28,759 nt of DNA from a virus. This document shows, in pieces, positions 7,954 to 17,141 of this stretch. The DNA lies in IMG/VR virus record IMGVR_UViG_3300034279_000464, positions 1 to 28,759 of that record; one strand, 5' to 3'. Numbering within the stretch: position 1 is the first letter of the stretch; each line of letters begins with the position of its first letter. Position numbers and translations under genes: made by a program. The notes under the pieces are model-generated. The model was not told the DNA's origin. It worked only from the letters and a program-made list of their open reading frames with translations, and searched no databases.

Positions 7954-8868
7954 TTATTTATTTAGTTGATTGATAATTGTTTTCGGTACTAACGCAGTCG
8001 GTATAGGGTACGCTTGATGTCCGCAGTTGTAGCCACCTCTGTACACTTGAAAGTTGCTTGTGTTGGTATCTTCAATCATTCCATCGGGCAACCCTGTGCG
8101 GTCATAGATGCGACCTTTCATTGCTTTAAATTCTTCAAAGTTACCCTTGATAATTTGTGGCAGTTCGCTGATGTGGTAGTATTGTTTTTTTGTGAGTGCC
8201 TTGCAAAATGTTCGCGTTGTTTTTATGTTGCTGCCAACGTATCGAAACCACTCCCAACCCAAGTCCGATGCAAGCACACTATTGACCGTTGCGGTATATT
8301 GATTGATTGAGTCGGTTGCAATTTGCTTTGTATACTTCACAAGCGCGCCATCAATCTCGGGTGTGCCGTTGATGTAGTTGTTCAACTCCTTGGTCATTTT
8401 GGAGTAACTACCGCCTGTTGTTGTATAGGCAGTAATCATTTCGCGTATGGGTGTAATCAATTCGGTATTCAATCCGCTTTCGGTCAAGCTATCGACAAGT
8501 ATCGAAACCGATTGTTTGCGGATGGCATCCATAACCTTTGGCGGTTTGAATTTCTTTTCAAGTGCCTTAAAATATGAGTAGTTGAGCGTGTCAACTTTCT
8601 CGTACAATTTACCAAGTTTGGTCACGCTTTCAAGGTAGTCGGTATCGTTTAAAATGATGTCCTCTAAATCACTTTTTAAACTCGACAACAACTGAATATT
8701 CTTAACGCTATTCGTGATGGTATCACCTTGCACGATTAACTCCTTTTGAAAGCGCAGCAACCTGCGGTAAATCTGCTCTTGAATAGCAGGGATTGCCTCG
8801 TTAAAGGTAATCAATCCCTCATCAACTGCGTTTAAAACACGTTGTATTTCTTTGCTTCCAACTGCCAT
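7954..8868 (-). CDS. MuF-like minor head protein
   Basis: A 304-residue protein directly after the portal. The C-terminal part has RGGYNCGHQAYPI, the GxxCxHxxxP signature of MuF-type head morphogenesis proteins, preceded by the usual TRTFCKAL and DRTGLPDG segments. The N-terminal 150 residues are helical. The family associates with portal and scaffold during prohead assembly; some members are ejected with the DNA. The histidine and cysteine in the signature are intact. There is no added toxin domain, which is found in some MuF proteins. The gene appears complete and is preceded by a TAATG junction with the portal. Confidence 0.85.
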   Translation of the reverse strand: MAVGSKEIQRVLNAVDEGLITFNEAIPAIQEQIYRRLLRFQKELIVQGDTITNSVKNIQLLSSLKSDLEDIILNDTDYLESVTKLGKLYEKVDTLNYSYFKALEKKFKPPKVMDAIRKQSVSILVDSLTESGLNTELITPIREMITAYTTTGGSYSKMTKELNNYINGTPEIDGALVKYTKQIATDSINQYTATVNSVLASDLGWEWFRYVGSNIKTTRTFCKALTKKQYYHISELPQIIKGNFEEFKAMKGRIYDRTGLPDGMIEDTNTSNFQVYRGGYNCGHQAYPIPTALVPKTIINQLNK

Positions 8869-10817
8869 TAGGTCAATTGCGTAATTTTGTTAAGTTCTTC
8901 TTTGGTCTTGATGACTTGCGGTGTACCTAACTGCGCTTTAGCTTGCTCATAGGTTAATCCAAATCTATCCATTACCATTTGAATGGCTGCCTCTAAATCG
9001 TACACGCCACTACTTACCGCCTTAACGATTTCTATAATACCTGTTAAACCTCCAACGGTATACTTCAAGTCGGCAGGTGATGGGCCATCGTTTGAACCCG
9101 TTTGCGTATCGGCAACTTTAAATATCTTGTTTACAATTGCATCCTTAACCTCAATATTCTTCAACTTCTCGGTTGCGTATTGCTCCAATATCGCATATTT
9201 CTGCGCTTTGGTTAGGTTTATAAAGTCCTTGTTTTCGGCTATTGCACGGTCAACAAAGTCAAAAATGTACGTGCTTATGATGGCATCTAACTTCGACATC
9301 AGTCGGTTGCTCACCAACAACGCTTTTTCTTCATCCGTTTTGCCCGATGCTGGGTCAAGTTCAAACGCATTGCGAAGTTTATTCTGCATTTGGATGTCGT
9401 TAGGAAAACGTTTTTTTATAAACTCCATCTCCATCTCGCTCAACACGGCATCATTTAACGTGCTATCTTTGGCCGCTTTAATTTCTTCTACAATCGTTTG
9501 ACTACCCAAGACATCAAACGTATTAGGCACGATGCAAATCGGACACATACGCTTCAAATCTGCATCGGCATACAAACTGCCGTATCTCCACTTGGCAACA
9601 AGGAACGAAATGCGCTCCATCATTAACCCTAAATTAGTGGCAACTGAATAAAATGTGTTGTTGGTTTCATCACGGTCGTATGCCTTTGCAACACCGCTTT
9701 GTTGTGCAGGTGCTGACTCTAAAAACTGCATATTAACCGCAGCTAACGCACGGTAACGCATTTCATTGATGCGCCTATCTTGTAACTCTGCTATCTCTGT
9801 TTGCTTTTGGATGTAACCCATTGGCGGTGTCGGTGCAGGTACTTCACCCATCGATGTCTTTGCGGGTCTTACACGCAATGTTTCGTATGGTGATAACGGT
9901 ATTTGACCACCTTTACATTCGCTATTGGTACACGGCACACGCTCGTTTTCGCGCATAAGCCAACCGTTGCCGTTACAAGTCGCACATTGTTGGTCTTGAT
10001 AAATCCAAACCGTTGAATGTATGTGTTGCGTAATTTCTGCACGTAGGTCACTAAACTCAATTGTTGCCACGTTCAACCACGGCAACATAGCACGAAAAAC
10101 CGATTGGTACTCTCTGCCGAGTTCTTCTTCTTCCTCAACAATGCCACCGATGGTAAACCCGGGGAAGATGCCAAGGTTGTGAATTGACTGCTCAACCATC
10201 ACATATTTGTTGGTCTTATAGTCACGTTTGTACTTGTTCCAACTATACTTGTCAATCGAATAGTAAACGTTCCTATCATCATCATCTTTGTAAACGATGG
10301 AGTTGCCCTCGTATGAGTAGATGATGCGGTCACTATTGATGATGTATGGTGTTGGCTTGGTGTATTCCGTTTCGCTTACTTCTTCTTCGTTCCATAAAAT
10401 AATAACACCATTGACATCGATAACGGCTTGCTTTAATCCTACTTGAAAAGTCCAATTAAAAAGCGACTTCGATGCGGTAAAATGCTCGGTTAAATACACA
10501 TCCAACTTCTCATCCTTGCTGATTTTGCTGAACTCGGATTGGTCGGGAAACTTTAACATAAACCCATCTGCACGTTGTATCTTGTTTAAGGAGTTTAACA
10601 CACGGTCAAACACCTCACTAAACACAGGTTGGTAGGTTTTCTTGCGGTACTCCTTTACGATTTCGTGTTCGTTAGGGCGGTTTTCATCAATAAGTTTATG
10701 CGGATATTCATCATCCGAATAAATCATAAAATTTTCGTATTCTTCGCTTTCGTAATCGGGGTCTTTTATTATTTCCGTTACGATTTTGGCATCGATAATT
10801 GTGAACTTCTTATCCAT
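8868..10817 (-). CDS. Portal protein with Cys-rich insertion
   Basis: A 649-residue protein recognised as portal by its position before a MuF-like gene, its length and its layout: an acidic N-terminus, a central region with NSDRIIYSYEG, a GFTIGGIVEEE segment, and a helical C-terminal region with MERISFLVAKWRYG that would form the stem and crown. Inserted at about residues 278-303 is CATCNGNGW, then about 13 residues on VPC, then C-K-G-G, resembling one CxxCxGxG zinc unit of DnaJ. Most portals lack this. The portal forms the dodecameric DNA channel at one vertex, contacting terminase and later the connector. It is coupled to the next gene by TAATG. Confidence 0.8.
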   Translation of the reverse strand: MDKKFTIIDAKIVTEIIKDPDYESEEYENFMIYSDDEYPHKLIDENRPNEHEIVKEYRKKTYQPVFSEVFDRVLNSLNKIQRADGFMLKFPDQSEFSKISKDEKLDVYLTEHFTASKSLFNWTFQVGLKQAVIDVNGVIILWNEEEVSETEYTKPTPYIINSDRIIYSYEGNSIVYKDDDDRNVYYSIDKYSWNKYKRDYKTNKYVMVEQSIHNLGIFPGFTIGGIVEEEEELGREYQSVFRAMLPWLNVATIEFSDLRAEITQHIHSTVWIYQDQQCATCNGNGWLMRENERVPCTNSECKGGQIPLSPYETLRVRPAKTSMGEVPAPTPPMGYIQKQTEIAELQDRRINEMRYRALAAVNMQFLESAPAQQSGVAKAYDRDETNNTFYSVATNLGLMMERISFLVAKWRYGSLYADADLKRMCPICIVPNTFDVLGSQTIVEEIKAAKDSTLNDAVLSEMEMEFIKKRFPNDIQMQNKLRNAFELDPASGKTDEEKALLVSNRLMSKLDAIISTYIFDFVDRAIAENKDFINLTKAQKYAILEQYATEKLKNIEVKDAIVNKIFKVADTQTGSNDGPSPADLKYTVGGLTGIIEIVKAVSSGVYDLEAAIQMVMDRFGLTYEQAKAQLGTPQVIKTKEELNKITQLT

Positions 10818-11689
10818 TATAAATGTGTTCTATTTGCAATCCATTTCTTCTTTGGTTGCGCTTTAAAAATGTATCGCAAATTTAACATCTTTGCATAGAT
10901 TGTGACCAAAACATCGTAAGCTTCACGTTGTACGGTTGGTATGTTGTTGCCTCCTATACTCAACCCGCAGTAACCCTCTGCTTTCATGTCTTTTAGTCGT
11001 TTTTGTTTTCGGCTATCCATTGGCCAATAAGTCGGATGATAGTTGCTAATGTGTGGCTCAACATCAAGCTGGCACATTGCAATCCACAATGGCAATTCAT
11101 CGGGTATGCAGCCGCCAAATTCGATATTCTCAACACGTATATTTTCAAAGTTTTCAACCCATTTGCTGAATACTTTGTGACCTTTCTTCCACCATATAAA
11201 TTCCGAGTGTACATTCCAAATTCTTTCATTCGTAAAGCCGTATTTATCACGCACTTCGTAGATGCTCGCCCATTGTTTGCTATCAGCGTTAACGGTTTCA
11301 GCATCGAACGTGGTAAAGCCACTATTTTTAATTGCAAACTCAACACCCCGCAACTTCTCAATCTCTGCATTAATAGACCCATCGTTTAACGCAAGCACAT
11401 CGGCATCGATAAACAACGTGTAATCATACGGAGTTAACTCATCCATATGCGCTTTGGCTTTAATGTAGCATTCGATGTTATCGTTCAATGTGATATGCTC
11501 ATCCTTGACCTCAACAAAGTCGGTAAACAAAGCCAAGTAATCTTCATCAAGTCGCGTGATGGTTTCTTTTTGGTGCGCCAAACATATCGGCAAGGTGCAA
11601 TTATTAGCACGTAACGAGGCCGCTAACGAACCTGCTAATTGTCCGTAACCCTTTGCCCCAACTGCGATTATTAAGATGCCTGTTGTCAT
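10817..11689 (-). CDS. Glycosyltransferase with DxD motif
   Basis: A 290-residue protein with a GT-A nucleotide-sugar fold. The first strand GILIIAVGAKGYG and the metal-binding IDADV (Asp 95 and Asp 97) are clear, and HSEFIWWKKGHKVFSKW and HPTYWPMDSRKQKR resemble acceptor or donor segments of GT8-like or related phage enzymes. It would transfer a sugar to an unknown acceptor. The gene lies between the tail-tip and portal genes, tightly packed on both sides (stop-ATG contact upstream, TAATG downstream), which suggests a virion protein acceptor. It is not closely related to the family 2-like enzyme at 19.1-19.7 kb by eye, so the phage carries two different glycosyltransferases. Confidence 0.75.
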   Translation of the reverse strand: MTTGILIIAVGAKGYGQLAGSLAASLRANNCTLPICLAHQKETITRLDEDYLALFTDFVEVKDEHITLNDNIECYIKAKAHMDELTPYDYTLFIDADVLALNDGSINAEIEKLRGVEFAIKNSGFTTFDAETVNADSKQWASIYEVRDKYGFTNERIWNVHSEFIWWKKGHKVFSKWVENFENIRVENIEFGGCIPDELPLWIAMCQLDVEPHISNYHPTYWPMDSRKQKRLKDMKAEGYCGLSIGGNNIPTVQREAYDVLVTIYAKMLNLRYIFKAQPKKKWIANRTHL

Positions 11690-12574
11690 TTATGAGCAGT
11701 TTGAATTGAAGTTATTAAATGGAGTTTCAAAGATAGTGAAATCTGCTGACCAAATTGACACATTTTGCATCACTTCGGGAAAATTATTATTGTACTCATC
11801 TTCGAAACGTACACGAATGCCGTTTGTAATGTTGTCGGGGTAGAATGTAACCTCATCGTGATTGAGCGCAACAACTAAATTTTGATGCACTTCCTCTGGC
11901 ACGTGGTCAACTAATGCCTTGTACTTCTTCGACAACCTTGCTGATAACAATTTACGGCTTCCATCACTACGCACATACACGTTCTTGTCACTACTAATGA
12001 TTGGCTCTTTAAGGTAGAACGGCAAGCGGACTGCGTTGATGGTGGGTACAGGTATCGGTGGTAATGGTGGTATGTTTATATTGAATGTTCTATACGCAAA
12101 GCCAAATGCATTCTCATTGTTGAAGTATTGCACTTTGGTTGTTAAGCACTTGTCTGCAATCTTTTTAAAGCATTGGTTGCTCACAAAAAATCTTGTTTCA
12201 AGTCCAACTGCAAAACCTAATTGGAAGCAGTCACCATCGAAAGTGTTATCAAGCAAATCCGATGATGCAAAATTAACCCAAATGTTATAAATCGGCACTC
12301 CGTTTTGAGTTCCGTTTGTGATTATATTCGTGCCTACACTATTCAATAAAATTCCTGTACCGCTTGTTGGTATCTTGTAAAAGGCAATGCTACTTATAAC
12401 CTCTGTTGATACAACTTGCGTTTGAAAAATTATGTCACCAACATCGTGAACAGGTAAACAAAAATCTTTTTGAATGCCACATACGGTATCGGTCACGTAT
12501 TCGGGAGTGCCTACATCATTCGCTATGTTATAAAATGTAACAAAGCTATTGGGTATGTTTAATATCTCTATCAT
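11690..12574 (-). CDS. Second tail-tip protein
   Basis: A 294-residue protein coupled to the large tail-tip gene through TAATG. It is beta-rich and includes a proline stretch PPLPPIPVPT in the middle (about residues 170-180), which may be a linker between two domains. Five to six Cys occur in the first half. The C-terminal domain, with VRSDGSRKLLSARLSKKYKAL and an acidic NITNGIRVRFEDEY segment, could be a host- or hub-contact domain. There is no similarity I can name. Its role as a tail-tip or hub component follows only from position after the tape measure and the tail-tip gene. Its stop is directly followed by the next ATG. Confidence 0.7.
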   Translation of the reverse strand: MIEILNIPNSFVTFYNIANDVGTPEYVTDTVCGIQKDFCLPVHDVGDIIFQTQVVSTEVISSIAFYKIPTSGTGILLNSVGTNIITNGTQNGVPIYNIWVNFASSDLLDNTFDGDCFQLGFAVGLETRFFVSNQCFKKIADKCLTTKVQYFNNENAFGFAYRTFNINIPPLPPIPVPTINAVRLPFYLKEPIISSDKNVYVRSDGSRKLLSARLSKKYKALVDHVPEEVHQNLVVALNHDEVTFYPDNITNGIRVRFEDEYNNNFPEVMQNVSIWSADFTIFETPFNNFNSNCS

Positions 12575-14766
12575 TATCTTCTCAATAGTAATTTAAAGGA
12601 TGCTAAACCGGTATTCGGTTCGTGGCTCAATGTTACAATGTTGCCAAGGTATAAATCATTGCCACAACGGAAGCGGATAGCACCGTATACGTTTGTTTTT
12701 ATCGCTTCAAACTGCACCATTGTAAGCGGTGCATCAAATGTCGCATAGATTGTTTTCCAGATAGGTTGAGGTGCAACAACATCTGTGCTAATTACTGTTT
12801 GATTTTCTGTTACAACTCCCGTTTCAATAAAACATTGGTCTGCAAATCTGCATTCAGCAATATAATTACCAGTTCCGCTTGTGAATATTAGTTGCTCGTT
12901 AGTAATTGTTGGTGTTGGTGCGCATAACGATTTAAACCACCTCATCAAGTTACGCACAGGTGTTAATCTTAAATTCATTCTTGTATTTGGGGAATATATG
13001 TTTGCAGCATCGCTTGTTCCTCTATAAGCGTATAGTTGCCCCTCATCTTCAAAAGTATTGATGATAAACAAATCATCATCATAACGCCAATCACTCGTAC
13101 CTGTTTCTGCTTGGTTCTTCCTGCGTGTTACTTCAATGGTATATCCTGCGCTGATGATGTCGGCCATTAAGTCAAGTTCCGATGGGTTGCTGTTGATATT
13201 CCTGCGATATTGTCGCTCGGTATTCATTTCATCAAGGCCGTTGTACTCTTCGGCTTCCCACTTGTTATAACCTATTGTTATTGTGCCATAAATCAAATCC
13301 TTTGCCGTTGTGAATGTGGCCTTGTTTACCAATCCAACATCAGCCACAACTGAACCAAGGTAAAAATCATTAATGTTGCCAATCAATAATTCGGTTTCGT
13401 TATTGTCAAACCCCCATCCGATGTTGAATATCTTACGGCAATTGTCAAACATAAACTCAAAACTTGTAAACAATTGTGGCACGCTTGGCTCGGTTACATT
13501 ACGCAGGAACGAACCTTTTGTTATTGAGTAACGCGCCAAACAATCACGCAATTCGCTTTCAATTTGCAACTGTGGACATTCCGATGAATAGTATGCCGTT
13601 GGTAGCCACTCCAATAAATCGGGCAATGATACGGAGTCTGTTGTTGTTTCACCGCAAGCACTATTGGCTTCCATATTAAAGTAATTTACACTGCCACTAT
13701 CGTAATCAATGCTTATTACATTTTGGTCAAGTGCCGATGCTGTTGTTTTTAATATCTCTAAATGAAAGTAAAATGCAACAAAATCAAATGGAGTGCCATT
13801 TGTAAATGATGATGAATTTGTTTCATCAAAGGCAATAGTTGTTTGAACGCCATTGGTTAAAGCAACACCTGTGGCAATTATTACTGTTCCTAAACTTATT
13901 GCTGGGCCTGTTAATGGATTTACTTGTATAGCTCTTAAAGTAATTTCAATAAAGCCGTTGTAATTAGGTGTAATATTGAAATTGCCCTTTGTTCGCCATG
14001 TGTAATCAATGTTTGAAACACAATCATCAACTGCAGGTTGATACAAGTAAATAAAATTAAAATACTGACTAAAATCACTGCCACTCATAGGAAATGATAT
14101 ATTATCTATTCCCTCATTCTTTGCCACAATTGATGGACTAACATTGTTAACGTTCCAATCTCCAAACTCAATTATCGGATTGTTTGGTAACAATATAGGT
14201 ATGTCATAATAACGTGTTCCTGTTGTGTTAGATGAGTCAAGTGTTAATCCAACAAAGTTATCTCCATTGTCGTTATCCGCTTTATTCTGCACAAATATAT
14301 CCTGCCCCTCAATGTTCAAGGTAGTGAATGTCATTGGTGCTATTGCATCACCATCAAAGTTTTGCGTGCTTTGTACGTTAACATCCTGCCCCATACGTGA
14401 TAAGAATATATCCGTGCATTTTGTGGCCGTTACATCGCATTTAATAAAGCAATAATCTAAACACTGTCTTTCAAAAGTATTGAAGTCAAATTTGCCCCTA
14501 AAATATGTTGTTAATGTATCGCCCTCTGCACATTGATATTCAATCAATAAGTCCATTGAACCATTTGCACCGTTCATTTGATACTCGGCAAGTAATAAAT
14601 CATAAGCATCCTCTACCCATTCAAATGAGTTGGTTGTTACATTTGTGAATATACCGTGATGTGTTAGGTTACGTGTAAAGTTACAAGCTATGCCATCCCA
14701 TCCAACTGGCTCATCAACAACAACCGCAATGTTATTAATATCTACTAAACTAAATTGCCATATCAT
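12574..14766 (-). CDS. Large tail protein, probably tail tip or baseplate
   Basis: A 730-residue protein directly after the tape measure, in the place of the distal tail and tail-tip genes of long-tailed phages. It is rich in Asn, Thr and Asp with many predicted beta strands, and carries scattered Cys, including a cluster at about 120-145 (CLDYCFIKCDVTATKC). No enzymatic motif, transmembrane segment or signal peptide was seen. The N-terminal 150 residues (WQFSLVDINNIAVVVDEPVGWDG) could be the tube-joining domain as in Dit-like proteins. The gene is coupled to the tape measure by an ATGA overlap and to the next gene by TAATG. I infer a structural tail-tip role from context; the exact homologue is not recognised. 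Confidence 0.75.
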   Translation of the reverse strand: MIWQFSLVDINNIAVVVDEPVGWDGIACNFTRNLTHHGIFTNVTTNSFEWVEDAYDLLLAEYQMNGANGSMDLLIEYQCAEGDTLTTYFRGKFDFNTFERQCLDYCFIKCDVTATKCTDIFLSRMGQDVNVQSTQNFDGDAIAPMTFTTLNIEGQDIFVQNKADNDNGDNFVGLTLDSSNTTGTRYYDIPILLPNNPIIEFGDWNVNNVSPSIVAKNEGIDNISFPMSGSDFSQYFNFIYLYQPAVDDCVSNIDYTWRTKGNFNITPNYNGFIEITLRAIQVNPLTGPAISLGTVIIATGVALTNGVQTTIAFDETNSSSFTNGTPFDFVAFYFHLEILKTTASALDQNVISIDYDSGSVNYFNMEANSACGETTTDSVSLPDLLEWLPTAYYSSECPQLQIESELRDCLARYSITKGSFLRNVTEPSVPQLFTSFEFMFDNCRKIFNIGWGFDNNETELLIGNINDFYLGSVVADVGLVNKATFTTAKDLIYGTITIGYNKWEAEEYNGLDEMNTERQYRRNINSNPSELDLMADIISAGYTIEVTRRKNQAETGTSDWRYDDDLFIINTFEDEGQLYAYRGTSDAANIYSPNTRMNLRLTPVRNLMRWFKSLCAPTPTITNEQLIFTSGTGNYIAECRFADQCFIETGVVTENQTVISTDVVAPQPIWKTIYATFDAPLTMVQFEAIKTNVYGAIRFRCGNDLYLGNIVTLSHEPNTGLASFKLLLRR

Positions 14767-17141
14767 GCTTTTATTCTCAATTTAGCGTTTCTAAACTCTG
14801 TCCTGCTGTTCGACTTCTCAACATACTTGTTAAAGCCATTCTCATCAATGTTTATGTTCACATTTGTCTTGTGCTTTTCCAATACTTTGCCAAGTTTTTC
14901 AACATCAAAGGTCGATTTGCCTTTGCTTTGGCCTTGATGATATTGCGCTGCAAGGTCAAATGTTCCATTGGCCAATGCCGTTAGTATATTGTTTGCAAAC
15001 GTTGGTTCAACTTCTCTGTTATGGATGGCTGACAATGCAGGATAATAATCACTATTGACCGAAGCAGGAACGACACGCTCACCATGCGATAGGTATGCAA
15101 GGTTGTTATCGCTGCGACCTGTTCCGGCACCAATTAAAAATTCAGTTCCATCGGCAAACTTTGGCGGTTTAGTGTTCGCTATCACGGCTATTTGAGCAGC
15201 CGTAGCAACACCTGCGGCTATTGATGCAGGGATGGCAGCAGGTAAACCTAATGTCCATGCTCTACTTATGGCAAGCGCACCATTGATAACTGCTTGCGCT
15301 AAATCAGCATCCTTTTGTTGCTTCCATGCTTGTTGCTTTAACCGTGCTTCTTCTAATTTATAACGCTTTTCAATCTGCGCACGTTGTGACTCTGTTAAGT
15401 TTTTATTGTCAAGTTCACGCTCACGTGCTTCTTCAAGTTTTGCCATGTCAGCATCGAATATAGATTGCCTGTTTTGTTGCATGATGGTGAATACAGCATC
15501 GGAAACAACACGTGCTTGGTCAATGGTAAATTGTGTGAGTTCTGCGCCATCTTCAAATGCTTTTTTCTTCTTTTTCTTATCTGCTTCAGCTTGTTTTGCG
15601 GCTGCGGCCTTGGCTGCATCAATCTTTGCTTGCTCATTTGCTGCCCACGCTTCTAAATCTGCATCGTAATATCCATCTTGGGCATATTTTTTATCCACTA
15701 ACAATTTTACAAATGCTTCATATTCTTTATCGAATTGCTCCAATCTTAATATCAATTCGCTATCCGTTAAATCCTCGGTTAACCTTACTTGGTCTTTTTT
15801 AAGTTCGGTTATTTTTTTATAATAAAATGCTTTTTCATCAATGGAAGTTGCAGACTCTAATGCCAATTGATTTGCTGCAATTTCCTCACGTAATGCTCTT
15901 TTTTGCTCATTAATTAAATCTTGTGTTTCCTTTTTTTTGTTTTCTACAATTTTACCACTTGTTTCTTTTGCTGTTTTTTGTTTAGCTTCTGCAACTGCCT
16001 TATCAATTTCTGCTAATTCATCTTGATATGTTTTTTCTACAAGAATACTATCTTTATTGAATTGGTCTATTATTTTTTTACGCTCTCTTAAATACTTGCC
16101 ATTTTCTCTTATTTTATCCTCACTTTCTAATTTATTAAATGCATTATCAATTGCCTTTATATCTTTTCTAAATTCTGTTTGAAATTGAAGTTGTGCCTTA
16201 TTCCTTGCATTTACTGCATCTAATCGTAATTTGGCTTCATCTGTTAAACCTTTACGTATCAACTCAATTCTTGTACGTGCATTTTCAAGACTGCCCTCAT
16301 CTTTTCCTATATTTGCTATGGTTTTGTTAAATTCGGCTACATCATCACTTGTGTCATTTAGATAAATTACAAGTGAAACCAATCCTGCAACTAATAAACT
16401 TAATCCTGCTGTTGCAACCGCTGTTGCTCCTGCTATACTTGTTCCCATCACTCTGGCACTTACAGCAGCAGTTTTTTGCGCCCCATCTAATACCATTGTT
16501 CTTAATGCTCCCTCTGTCGTGGCTATGTTTGCCAATTCTTGAACACCTTGCAATAAAGCCATTGCACCTTGCGCCTTGGCTAATGTTTGATTTAGTTTTT
16601 CATTCTCTCTTCCAAACAAAGCCGATGCACCTGCGGCAACTGATGCGGCTGCGGCTATTCCTCTAAATGCTGTTACTACTGCATCAATTCGCTTTGTGTC
16701 GCTTGCCAATGCTTTTACCTTATCATTAACATCACCAAGTTCATCAGTTAATTCTGACGCTCTCTTTGTGGCTTCTCGTAGTTCCTTTTCGCCTAATGTA
16801 CCACTCGCAATTTGCGCTTTTAATTCACGCAATTCGGCTTTCATTGATTTGAAACCTTTACCTGCTTCTTGGGTTTCTTTGGTTACATCGGATAAATGGT
16901 CAGCAAAATCTTCTAAAACACCCCCTTGAATTTCAGTCATCAAATCATCAACTTGATTAGACAACTTGCCCATTTCGGTTGTTGACTTATTTAGGTTTTG
17001 AATAAACTCTTTTTGTTCAGCATTAATAGCATTAAACGCAGCAGCATCTTCTTTGCTTATCTTGCCAATTAATTCTAACTGCTTAATCGCAGGTTCTAAC
17101 CCAGATGTGTCTGCAACAAATTTAATAATTACATTTTCCAC
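14763..17141 (-). CDS. Tail tape measure protein
   Basis: A 792-residue protein starting with GTG, which overlaps the stop of the frameshift product. The N-terminus (IIKFVADTSGLEPAIKQLE) matches the start of many phage tape-measure proteins. Long coiled-coil stretches rich in Lys, Glu, Ala and Gln occupy about 30-180 and 280-620. There is a hydrophobic segment at about 235-262 (AGLSLLVAGLVSLVIYL) and another near 640-675. The segment KFADGTEFLIGAGTGRSDN followed by LSHGERVVPA is a typical C-terminal feature of tape measures in Bacteroidota phages. By the rule of roughly 1.5 angstrom per residue, a tail near 120 nm is expected. Its last bases overlap the next gene's ATG (ATGA). Confidence 0.92.
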   Translation of the reverse strand: MENVIIKFVADTSGLEPAIKQLELIGKISKEDAAAFNAINAEQKEFIQNLNKSTTEMGKLSNQVDDLMTEIQGGVLEDFADHLSDVTKETQEAGKGFKSMKAELRELKAQIASGTLGEKELREATKRASELTDELGDVNDKVKALASDTKRIDAVVTAFRGIAAAASVAAGASALFGRENEKLNQTLAKAQGAMALLQGVQELANIATTEGALRTMVLDGAQKTAAVSARVMGTSIAGATAVATAGLSLLVAGLVSLVIYLNDTSDDVAEFNKTIANIGKDEGSLENARTRIELIRKGLTDEAKLRLDAVNARNKAQLQFQTEFRKDIKAIDNAFNKLESEDKIRENGKYLRERKKIIDQFNKDSILVEKTYQDELAEIDKAVAEAKQKTAKETSGKIVENKKKETQDLINEQKRALREEIAANQLALESATSIDEKAFYYKKITELKKDQVRLTEDLTDSELILRLEQFDKEYEAFVKLLVDKKYAQDGYYDADLEAWAANEQAKIDAAKAAAAKQAEADKKKKKKAFEDGAELTQFTIDQARVVSDAVFTIMQQNRQSIFDADMAKLEEARERELDNKNLTESQRAQIEKRYKLEEARLKQQAWKQQKDADLAQAVINGALAISRAWTLGLPAAIPASIAAGVATAAQIAVIANTKPPKFADGTEFLIGAGTGRSDNNLAYLSHGERVVPASVNSDYYPALSAIHNREVEPTFANNILTALANGTFDLAAQYHQGQSKGKSTFDVEKLGKVLEKHKTNVNINIDENGFNKYVEKSNSRTEFRNAKLRIKA

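Noticed and set aside
8983-9501. 172-codon plus-strand open frame
   Set aside because: It lies wholly antisense to the portal gene, which has clear protein features; the translation is serine-rich and low in complexity, typical of an antisense shadow.
11003-11389. Overlapping plus- and minus-strand open frames within the DxD glycosyltransferase
   Set aside because: The glycosyltransferase frame carries a recognisable DxD motif and tight junctions; the others have no such support.
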